NCBI GenBank assembly: GCA_947493325.1
Contig: CANLQI010000001.1
Location: 1,565,375 to 1,629,374 of the forward strand
Direction: 5' to 3'
DNA length: 64,000 bases
From: an uncultured Sphingomonadaceae bacterium
GTDB lineage: Bacteria; Pseudomonadota; Alphaproteobacteria; Sphingomonadales; Sphingomonadaceae
Shown: positions 54,835-62,382 of the stretch, one piece after another
How positions within the stretch are numbered: the first letter of the stretch is position 1
How the letters are laid out: each line of letters opens with the position of its first letter
Made by a program: the position numbers and the translations under genes
The notes under the pieces: model-generated
Told to the model about the DNA's origin: nothing
Databases searched by the model: none
Seen by the model: only the letters and a program-made list of their open reading frames with translations

Positions 54835-55686
54835 TTAGCTTTTGGGACGCTCGGCGACCAGGCGGCTGACGAGAAGCTGCATGCGCTCGTCATATCGGGC
54901 CAGTGTTTCATTCTCTTCTGCCGCGCCGAAATGGCTGACAAGTTCGCGGCCATTCCACCAGTGCAGGGCATAGCCGGGGGGATCCGCGATGATCATGTCG
55001 CGGTTATCGGGGTTCGCCGGATCAATTGTGTTCAGGTTAAGCGCGACCTGCGGCGCGGTTGCGGGGCATATTGATATAGCCATGCCCTGCCAATGGCTCA
55101 TAATCGGCCTGTGCACATGGCCGCACAGCATGGCAATGACGTTATCCCTGCCCTGCAAACACGCCGCGAGCCGCGCCACCCATGGCTCACGCGGGTCGGT
55201 GTTCATCCATGCGATGCCGACTTCGACAGGCGGGTGATGCTGTACGATTATGGTCGGCATATCGATCTTTTCAGATAGCCGGGTGTTCAGCCATTCCGCA
55301 CGCACATCGTCAAAAGCGCCGCCATGCCGTCCTTCCTCCAGCGTATCCAGCACCAGCAGCCGCAGCGGACCCACGGCAATTTCATATTGCAGATGATCGC
55401 CGTGGAAATTTGCACCTGCAAAGACCTTGCGGAAGTTTGCACGGCTATCATGATTGCCCAGGCACATATGGACTGGAAATGGCAGGCCGGAAAACGCGTC
55501 TTTGAGATGACGGTAGCTTTTCTCATCACCGCGATCGACCAGGTCGCCGGTAGCCAGCAGCAGATCGGGCCGCGGTTCCATATGCACTAGTTGCGCCAAT
55601 GTACGGTCCAGCCTTATCCTATTGAATTCTCTTGGGTTATCAGGATCAAACCCCAAATGTATATCGGTAATCTGCGCTATCAGCAT
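54835..55686 (-). CDS. Calcineurin-like phosphodiesterase (CpdA-like)
   Basis: 283-residue metallophosphoesterase. Metal motifs: QITDIHLG (D-x-H, residues 5-12), ATGDLVDRGD (GD-x2-DR), CLGNHDSR (GNHD), IVQHHPP and CGHVHRP (GHxH). The order and length match class III cyclic nucleotide phosphodiesterases such as CpdA. It lies 45 bases downstream of the decaheme gene in the same direction, and the operon contains cyclic-nucleotide-binding domains, so cAMP turnover is a reasonable but unproven link. The ATG at 55686 is chosen because it begins directly at the fold. Confidence 0.87.
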   Translation of the reverse strand: MLIAQITDIHLGFDPDNPREFNRIRLDRTLAQLVHMEPRPDLLLATGDLVDRGDEKSYRHLKDAFSGLPFPVHMCLGNHDSRANFRKVFAGANFHGDHLQYEIAVGPLRLLVLDTLEEGRHGGAFDDVRAEWLNTRLSEKIDMPTIIVQHHPPVEVGIAWMNTDPREPWVARLAACLQGRDNVIAMLCGHVHRPIMSHWQGMAISICPATAPQVALNLNTIDPANPDNRDMIIADPPGYALHWWNGRELVSHFGAAEENETLARYDERMQLLVSRLVAERPKS

Positions 55687-55731
55687 AGCATCACGTCCCG
55701 GCCATGTACGCACAAGACGCACGTATCCGTT

Positions 55732-57639
55732 TTAGCCCCCGGTGCGTCCATAATTCCCCTCCTCCTGTTTGGGTGCCGCTTTCTGCGGCTGGCGTGATGA
55801 TATTGTTTTGTCTCCTGCCCCGGTAATTGTTTTCGGCTTATCCTGATTGCGGATCAGCCAAGGTGCGCCTTCGTCGGCGTGATAATCGTGGCACATGGCG
55901 CAGCTGGATGGCACATCGGTATTCGATGCCTCCCCGCCATGGCATTCGCGGCATGTTGCGATGCCCGGCAGCAGCAGATCTGCCGCCTTGCTGGAATCGG
56001 TCGCAGCGTGACAGCTTTCACACGTCTCGTCATTATGTGCTTTATGGCTGAACCAGCCCTTGTGCATATAGCGATCCGTCTGGCTGACCGGCATAATGCC
56101 ATAGTTCAGCCCGCCGCGCGATGCCGGCTGCGTCACGCCGTGACAGTCATAACAGGCCCCACCGCGTGAAAATACGGCGCGAATGGCCTGCGCCGCACGG
56201 GTCGGCCGGAACCGCACCGCACGCGCATAATCGGATGCCGTACGCTGCGCATTCACATCGCCCGGACGGCGGCGCGGATTATTGCCGCGGCTGCCCAGAT
56301 TGATAGGTCGGTTGGGCCGGGTCGAGCGGAAAAACGCACGCAGCTCCGCGTGCACCAATGCCGGTTTGCCATGCGGCAATTGCCGGAACGTGCCGCCAAT
56401 CTCGTCAAATGACAGGCTATGGCACATCGAACAGTTTTCTTTCATGTCAACGGGTTGAAAGCGAACATTGTCATTATCTGGCGTGTGGCAGTCTTTGCAT
56501 TCCAGCGATGCCCCAAAACCATATTCGCCTGACAGCCGCCGCCCCATTTGTGCCACGCCGCCGGTTTTGGACAAGTGCAGTTTGTGCGGAAATTTCAAAC
56601 CATTGTCTTCAGTCGGATTGTCATCAAGCGAAATACGGCGGGTTGGTGGATTTTTGCCCCCCGGCTTTGTCATTACCGCAGGGCGAAACTGGGGATGGGC
56701 ATCCCCAAAGTCGGCGGCGTTCAAAAGCTTTGTATCGGTCAAGCGCGTGTCCATCCCGTCATGGCAGTCCGCGCAGAATTTTTGCGCAGTGGGTTGCATA
56801 GCACCTGCCCCCTCATGCTCGGTGTGACATTCCACACATCTGCCCGGCGATTTGCCGAAAGTCATTGCAACATCACGTTTAAATTTTTCAAAACCCTCTG
56901 GCATGCCGCGGCTGGTGAGCTGCCGCTGCGTCGGCGCATGTTCATGCGCGTCATCCTCATGACATGTCAGGCAGCTCTCATCACGCACCGATACAAAGGC
57001 GTCGACATGGCAGGCCTGGCAGTCTTTCTTCAGGCTCTGATGCGCGAGGCTGAGCTTGCCGCTCGACCACATGGTGTCGGCATGAAACTGGTCAGGGCGC
57101 TCCTCGACCCCGCGCCATGTCGCCCACGTATATACCGGCCAGACAAGACAGGCCGCCAGCACCAGAGCCACAAATCCCCATGCGCTGAGCCGCTTGCTGG
57201 GAAGCTTGCCGGTCAGGGAATAGATTTCGGCCTGATCCTTGTCTTCCTGACTATCTGACAGCGCCTCGACACGGCGAACAGTGCAAATGGCGGCGCCAGT
57301 TGCATCATCCAGGCCAACCGCAATCACATGGCCCCCAAAACGCAGTTCACCACCGCGTACCGGATTAATGCTGCCTTCTTTCCTGCGGCGACCATTTAGT
57401 TCGAACTTGAGGTCGGACAGTGAACGGATATGGACCTTGCCATCCTCGCTCCGCGTTACAGAGGCATGCACCGGATTGACGGCAAGGTCCGGCAGATGGA
57501 TGGCATTTTCCGCATTGCGGCCGATAAAGATTTCTGCCGCATCATGACTTTCGGCGCGGACAATTTCGCTGCCGTCGCTTTTGAGCGCAATCTGCCGGAC
57601 AATAAAACTCATATAGTGTTTGCCCGCCTTATATTCCAT
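55732..57639 (-). CDS. FHA domain-transmembrane-decaheme cytochrome c fusion
   Basis: 635 residues. Residues about 25-110 form a cytosolic FHA domain (EIFIGRNAENAIHLPD, NPVHASV), a phosphothreonine reader. One helix follows (about 152-171), then a periplasmic region with ten CxxCH heme sites: CQACH (207), CLTCH (223), CVECH (268), CADCH (289), CKDCH, CSMCH, CYDCH, CESCH, CRECH and CAMCH. The tail is Lys/Gln-rich. Such a fusion of FHA and multiheme cytochrome is rare. ATG at 57612 is an alternative start. Operon with the next two genes upstream. Confidence 0.9.
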   Translation of the reverse strand: MEYKAGKHYMSFIVRQIALKSDGSEIVRAESHDAAEIFIGRNAENAIHLPDLAVNPVHASVTRSEDGKVHIRSLSDLKFELNGRRRKEGSINPVRGGELRFGGHVIAVGLDDATGAAICTVRRVEALSDSQEDKDQAEIYSLTGKLPSKRLSAWGFVALVLAACLVWPVYTWATWRGVEERPDQFHADTMWSSGKLSLAHQSLKKDCQACHVDAFVSVRDESCLTCHEDDAHEHAPTQRQLTSRGMPEGFEKFKRDVAMTFGKSPGRCVECHTEHEGAGAMQPTAQKFCADCHDGMDTRLTDTKLLNAADFGDAHPQFRPAVMTKPGGKNPPTRRISLDDNPTEDNGLKFPHKLHLSKTGGVAQMGRRLSGEYGFGASLECKDCHTPDNDNVRFQPVDMKENCSMCHSLSFDEIGGTFRQLPHGKPALVHAELRAFFRSTRPNRPINLGSRGNNPRRRPGDVNAQRTASDYARAVRFRPTRAAQAIRAVFSRGGACYDCHGVTQPASRGGLNYGIMPVSQTDRYMHKGWFSHKAHNDETCESCHAATDSSKAADLLLPGIATCRECHGGEASNTDVPSSCAMCHDYHADEGAPWLIRNQDKPKTITGAGDKTISSRQPQKAAPKQEEGNYGRTGG

Positions 57640-57674
57640 GAGGAATTATCTGATATATTGACCATAATCCACCC

Positions 57675-58577
57675 TCACCAATAGAAAAATACACTGATAA
57701 TATGCGCCGACAGCGCCGCGATCAGCGCGAATGTCATCGGCACATGGACATACAGCCAGACCTGCAACATCGCCTTTATCTGCAGATGTTTGCGCAGCCG
57801 CCACATCGTGTCTTCCTTACGCTCCAGCAGCTGCTCGACCTTCTCGGTCGGATTATTATCGGTCCGGGGTGCATAGGTGCGTGCGCGGCGCAGTTCGGCG
57901 ATAGCCTTGCGCGTCTTGCAGCCGGGATATTTGCCGGTAATGCGTTTGAAAAAGCCGCCGCCAAATGGATCCTGCTCCAGTGACGCCTGCACCAGTGACG
58001 CCTGTTCCGGATCCAGCGGCTGCGCGGCATCATGCAATTGCCGGTCGAATGAACGCAGCGCCTCGATCATCTGCGTTTCGGTCATCTCCTCGCGGTTGCT
58101 GCTGAGTTTCTGCGGCAATGTCGCATACAGATAGACACCAAAAATACCCGAAATGATGACGATCATCATCAATGCATAGGCCAGCGTATGGATGTTCCAG
58201 CCCAGTTGAAAACCGGTATGCAATGTGCCGATGAAAATCAGGCTGAGTCCCAGATAGACATGCGCCGATGTCCATGCTTTCAGCGACCAGCTGCCCGCTG
58301 TCATGGCCCGTTTGCGCAGGCCCAGCATGGTGAGCCACAGGATGATCAGCACCCCGATTGTGCCCAGTGTATAGCCATACCAGCTGCCGCCATTATGACG
58401 CGGCTGCACATCGATCCAGAAATAACTCGTAATGCTCACAAGGCAGATCAGCACCAGTATTTTGAGCCAGCGAAAATTGGCGTGGCGCATAAAGCCGACA
58501 TGCGCACTGCTGCGTTCGCGGCCCTTGGTGGCTTTGCGCTTTTTCGGGCCGGTGAGGCTGGCAAACAGACTGGCCAT
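57675..58577 (-). CDS. Membrane subunit of the electron-transfer operon
   Basis: 300 residues with five to six helices (about 38-58, 70-88, 104-124, 130-152 and 275-297) around a long soluble, basic loop (155-270). Histidines within or near helices (SAHVYLG, GTLHTGFQ, NIHTLAY) could bind b-type heme, as in cytochrome b-type anchors. It overlaps the big oxidoreductase gene by one base, and the decaheme gene starts 35 bases after its stop, so it most likely connects the cytosolic oxidoreductase with the periplasmic cytochrome. No exact family recognised. Confidence 0.75.
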   Translation of the reverse strand: MASLFASLTGPKKRKATKGRERSSAHVGFMRHANFRWLKILVLICLVSITSYFWIDVQPRHNGGSWYGYTLGTIGVLIILWLTMLGLRKRAMTAGSWSLKAWTSAHVYLGLSLIFIGTLHTGFQLGWNIHTLAYALMMIVIISGIFGVYLYATLPQKLSSNREEMTETQMIEALRSFDRQLHDAAQPLDPEQASLVQASLEQDPFGGGFFKRITGKYPGCKTRKAIAELRRARTYAPRTDNNPTEKVEQLLERKEDTMWRLRKHLQIKAMLQVWLYVHVPMTFALIAALSAHIISVFFYW

Positions 58578-61111
58578 TATCCGTCCTCCCTTTCCAGCCG
58601 TGCTACGGTCAGGAATTCATCGGGCGCCACGCGGATGGCCGCACCGGTAGGACAGGCCCGCACGCACGCCGGACCGCCGCGTATGCCAGCGCACATATCA
58701 CACTTGATGGCTTTTTTGGGCTTTTCAACATTCGGGTCGGATTTCTTATTGACCCATTTCTTTTCCGGCTCGCCGGGACCGGGGCCAAGGCCAAAGAACA
58801 GCCAGCTGAGCACGCCGGGTTTTTTGGGCGGTACCTTGTCCATACGGATCACACCATAGGGACAATTGCGCTGACAATTGCCGCAGCCGATACAGGTATC
58901 ATCAATATAGACTTCGCCGTCAGGGCCGCGGTGGATCGCATTGGGCGGGCAATCGGCCATGCAGTGCGGATGTTCGCAGTGGCGGCAACTGGTGGGCACG
59001 TGCAGGTGCGCATAGCTGCGCCCTGCCTCACGGTCGAGCCGCGAGAGGCCTTCATGGCTGTCCGCGCATGCTTTCTCGCAATTGTCGCAGCCGACGCACA
59101 GGTTTTCGTCGATCAGCAACACATCGGTTGCCTCACCAATGCCGTTTTCGACCAAGAAATTGGCAACCCCCGAATACATGTCGACGACGCCTGAAAAACT
59201 GTCTTTCTTGGATTCAACATAGGCGTTGATATCCTGCCGCGAAGCCATGTCGCGTTTGGCGCGTTCCAGCAGGCCGGGATGCTCATCGAGCACTTTCTGA
59301 AAGGCTTCCCCGTCAATACGGATAACCTCGGACTTGATCGCCGCTTTCACGGTCGCTGTGCGCTGCCCGCCCGCGATCAGTGCCATTTCACCGACATAGG
59401 AACCGGCGGGAAGGTAAGAGAGAAATACCGGCTTGCCGCCAATTTCCTTCTCGACAATCATTGATCCGACACGAATTACATAAATGTCTTTACCTTCTTC
59501 GCCTTCGGTGATGATGGCCTCACCCGCTTTCACCTGCCTGATTTCGCTGGTCTCGACAACTTCAGCAATATCATCTGCTGTCAGGCCGGATCCGAACATC
59601 TGCAGCAGCTGCCGCTCGGTCGATATGCGCTCAATCGCGGCCTTGGCGGCAGGCACCTGACTTTGCAGTTTGAGCGCCGCCGTGCGTGAGATTTCGACAC
59701 AGATCGTATCTTCGGCGGCGGCAATGGTCGCCCCGCGCTTACGCCCGGAAATCAGGCCGACTTCACCGAAAATCGACCCCTGTTCAATGGGCACTGTGAC
59801 AGACCGGTCATTCGGATCGACCTGTACCAATACGCCGCCATCTGCAATTCCGAACAGCGAGGAACCCGGTTCGTTGCGTTCAAAAATCACATCGCCCTTG
59901 CGGTAATAATGGACATCGCTGTCGAGCATAAATTCACGCATCTGCAGCGGATTCATACCCTGCAGGATGGTCACGTTTTCACGCAGGAATTCGAGCCATT
60001 CGGAGACACCGCGATCTCCGGGCAAATCCGCAAATTTTGCCTCCAGTATCGGCTCGTCAGCGGGTTTCAGTTCGGTGTTGCCGCCGATAAATTCGATGAC
60101 GTCATAACCCTGATTCATACAGTGTTTGATGAGCGGATAGCCCGCCAGCGCGCCAATGATGAATATACCCGGCGCAGTGGATTCAAATACGGGTGAGAGT
60201 TTCGGGAAAGCCAGCCGGTCATCGCTCGCAAATTCAATGCCGCATTGCTCGACAAAAGCGCGCGGCGGCGCGGAGCCGATCCGCGCGATGATACGGTCGC
60301 ACTGTATTTTTTCTTCACCATCGCGGGTGTTGAGTGTAATCCAGCCCGGTTCGATGGACGCGGTTTCTGTCTCCAGCCGAACGTTGAGCTTGCCCGCCTC
60401 GCCATCAGCCAGCAGCGCTTTCACATTGGCGTCCTTGGCGGTCGCAAAATCGGTTTTGCGGTTGAGGATCGATACGGTGTTGCGCTGCGCTGGATCCTCG
60501 GCCAGCCCGCGCGCATTTTCAATCCCCGCATCGCCGGTCCCCACCACAACGATATGCTCGTCAATATATTCGGTCGGGTCATCCAGCTGATATTGCACAT
60601 GCGGCAAATCCCCACCCGGGCAGCGCATCCGGTTCGGATTACCCTGCGTACCGATGGCAAACACCACCGTTTCCGCCATGATTTTTTCGCCGTTTGTCAG
60701 CTCCAGCTCATAGGGCGGCTCGTGACGCTGTATCTCTTTCGTATCCGTGCTGCCATCGCGCTTACGCGTCACAATTTTATGGATGCTCCCCGGTATGGCG
60801 GGGCCCGTGCCGCGGATCGCCTTGACTTCGGCATTATACTTTACATTGACGTTCAGCGCGGCTGTCTGCTCATCCCAGGTGCCCAGAATTTCCTCACGCT
60901 TGCCCGCATCAAAATCCATGTCAGAGCGCAGAATGAGCTGGCTGGGCGTCGCCATCACATGCTTGCCCTTTTGGTATTTATAAATAGTGTCGGACAGATG
61001 ATCGGTCTTTTCGAGCAGGATATGCGCCATGCCCAGCTCCGCAGCACGGCCAGCGGCACTCATACCCGCTGGACCCGACCCAATAATGGCAACGCGGTAG
61101 ATATCACTCAC
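58577..61111 (-). CDS. FAD oxidoreductase-double cNMP-binding-4x[4Fe-4S] fusion protein
   Basis: 844 residues. N-terminal FAD/NAD(P) oxidoreductase of the thioredoxin-reductase fold (GSGPAG at 11-16, VVGTGDAG near 190, no CxxC redox pair seen). Two cyclic-nucleotide-binding folds follow (about 395-500: GSIFGEVGLISGRKRGAT; about 535-640: GSYVGEMALIAGGQRTAT), which share the phosphate-binding loop pattern G-E-x-A/G-L-x-x-G-x-R-x-A. The C-terminal ferredoxin part has sixteen cluster cysteines in four sets (CVGCDNCEKAC, CRHCEHPHCMADC, CIGCGNCQRNC, CDMC with CVRAC), as in DmsB-type electron-transfer subunits. Probably a cAMP- or cGMP-gated NAD(P)H-to-membrane electron path. Confidence 0.92.
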   Translation of the reverse strand: MSDIYRVAIIGSGPAGMSAAGRAAELGMAHILLEKTDHLSDTIYKYQKGKHVMATPSQLILRSDMDFDAGKREEILGTWDEQTAALNVNVKYNAEVKAIRGTGPAIPGSIHKIVTRKRDGSTDTKEIQRHEPPYELELTNGEKIMAETVVFAIGTQGNPNRMRCPGGDLPHVQYQLDDPTEYIDEHIVVVGTGDAGIENARGLAEDPAQRNTVSILNRKTDFATAKDANVKALLADGEAGKLNVRLETETASIEPGWITLNTRDGEEKIQCDRIIARIGSAPPRAFVEQCGIEFASDDRLAFPKLSPVFESTAPGIFIIGALAGYPLIKHCMNQGYDVIEFIGGNTELKPADEPILEAKFADLPGDRGVSEWLEFLRENVTILQGMNPLQMREFMLDSDVHYYRKGDVIFERNEPGSSLFGIADGGVLVQVDPNDRSVTVPIEQGSIFGEVGLISGRKRGATIAAAEDTICVEISRTAALKLQSQVPAAKAAIERISTERQLLQMFGSGLTADDIAEVVETSEIRQVKAGEAIITEGEEGKDIYVIRVGSMIVEKEIGGKPVFLSYLPAGSYVGEMALIAGGQRTATVKAAIKSEVIRIDGEAFQKVLDEHPGLLERAKRDMASRQDINAYVESKKDSFSGVVDMYSGVANFLVENGIGEATDVLLIDENLCVGCDNCEKACADSHEGLSRLDREAGRSYAHLHVPTSCRHCEHPHCMADCPPNAIHRGPDGEVYIDDTCIGCGNCQRNCPYGVIRMDKVPPKKPGVLSWLFFGLGPGPGEPEKKWVNKKSDPNVEKPKKAIKCDMCAGIRGGPACVRACPTGAAIRVAPDEFLTVARLEREDG

Positions 61112-61234
61112 AAGCTCGCATCCCCCATGACCCGTTCAAGGCATTGCCCTGAAAAGCTGCCCTAACCGGTCGTTCTGCCTGCCTTCCCATGCGGTAATTC
61201 CGTTATCAGGATATAAAGGCAGATCGCTGTTTTG

Positions 61235-61250
61235 TGCGAACCCTATCACA
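61235..61250. promoter_or_regulatory. Possible CRP/FNR-type site
   Basis: TGCGA-ACCCTA-TCACA matches the CRP pattern TGTGA-N6-TCACA with one mismatch. It stands in the 269-bp gap between the divergent oxidoreductase operon and the CcmI-like gene. A second half-site pair (TTGTGATCAA) lies at about 61267-61276. One site match of this length is not strong evidence. Confidence 0.35.
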
Positions 61251-61380
61251 AGTTTTTAGCAAATATTGTGATCAATGCCACTGATTAATTTGCGTATGTC
61301 ACATAAAGCCGGTTGTCACACGCGGCGGATTGAGGGACTATAGCGCCCCGCAAGATCATAAACGCCATGGAGCAAGTGCA

Positions 61381-62343
61381 ATGAACAGCACAAAAGAAAC
61401 CGAACGCAAACCGGCATATGGGCTGATCGTTCTGGCGCTTGCCGCGCTTGTCGCGGCGGCGGCGATCGGTATCGCTCTGACACGCGGCGATCCGGCAGAT
61501 GCGCAGATGACTGCCACGTCCGAGACCGAGGCAGCTGCTCCCGATGTCGCAACGCTGACCGCAAATCTCGAAAAAAAGCTGCAGGAAGACCCCGATGATG
61601 CCAAGGCCTGGCAGATGCTGGGGTGGACCTATTTCGAGACTGAACGGTTTGCCGAGGCAGCCACGGCCATGAAACGCGCGACATCGCTCGACCCCGAAAA
61701 TGCGGAGTATCATTCCATGCTGGGTGAAGCATTGGTATTAAGCGGTAATGACCCGGGCATGGCAGCCGATGCCCGCGCCGCATTTGCCAGGGCACTGGAG
61801 CTGGACCCGAAAGATTCGCGCGCGCGCTATTTCACCGCCGTGGCCAAGGATATTGATGGCCGGCATGCCGAAGCGATTGACGACTGGTTCGCGCTGCTCG
61901 CCGATACGCCCGCCGATGCACCTTATGCCGAGGATGTACGCCGCGTCATCCGCACTGTCGGCAAACAGCATGGCATCGATGTCGAAGCGCGCCTTTCTGC
62001 CATCAAACCAGCCTCGGCAAGAGCGCCGTTTGAAACCAGCGGGCCCGATGTTGCAACAGCCGCCATCCCCGGCCCGTCAGCACAGCAGATGCGCGATGCC
62101 AGTGCCTTACCGCCGGGTCAACAGGAAAAAATGATCCGCGATATGGTGGAAGGCCTTGATGCCCGTCTTGCAAAGAGCCCCAATGATGCGCGCGGGTGGA
62201 TCATGCTGATGCGCAGCCGTATCACGCTCGGCGAAACGGCCAAGGCGCAAAAAGCCTATGCCGATGCACAGCGCGCCTTTCGCAACAAAGGTGCGGAGCT
62301 GAAGCAGATCGAAGAAGCTGCAGCAGCACTGGGTATCAGGTGA
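61381..62343 (+). CDS. CcmI/CycH-like membrane-anchored TPR protein
   Basis: 320 residues. One helix (about 13-34), then a TPR array: DPDDAKAWQMLGWTYFETERFAEAA and DPENAEYHSMLGEALVLSG (each in parts), two or three repeats in the middle and another near the C-terminus (NDARGWIMLMRSRITLGE). This matches the C-terminal part of CcmI/CycH, which presents apocytochrome c to the heme lyase. The start at 61381 is chosen because the helix follows directly. No other ccm genes are close, but it is divergent from a decaheme cytochrome operon. Confidence 0.78.
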   Translation: MNSTKETERKPAYGLIVLALAALVAAAAIGIALTRGDPADAQMTATSETEAAAPDVATLTANLEKKLQEDPDDAKAWQMLGWTYFETERFAEAATAMKRATSLDPENAEYHSMLGEALVLSGNDPGMAADARAAFARALELDPKDSRARYFTAVAKDIDGRHAEAIDDWFALLADTPADAPYAEDVRRVIRTVGKQHGIDVEARLSAIKPASARAPFETSGPDVATAAIPGPSAQQMRDASALPPGQQEKMIRDMVEGLDARLAKSPNDARGWIMLMRSRITLGETAKAQKAYADAQRAFRNKGAELKQIEEAAAALGIR

Positions 62344-62382
62344 TAGTTTACCCGGGCGGAAATGTCCGGCAGAAAGATATGC

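Noticed and set aside
61262..61300. FNR box near TTGTGATCAA
   Set aside because: Does not fit TTGAT-N4-ATCAA without two mismatches; noted only as weak support beside the CRP-like site.
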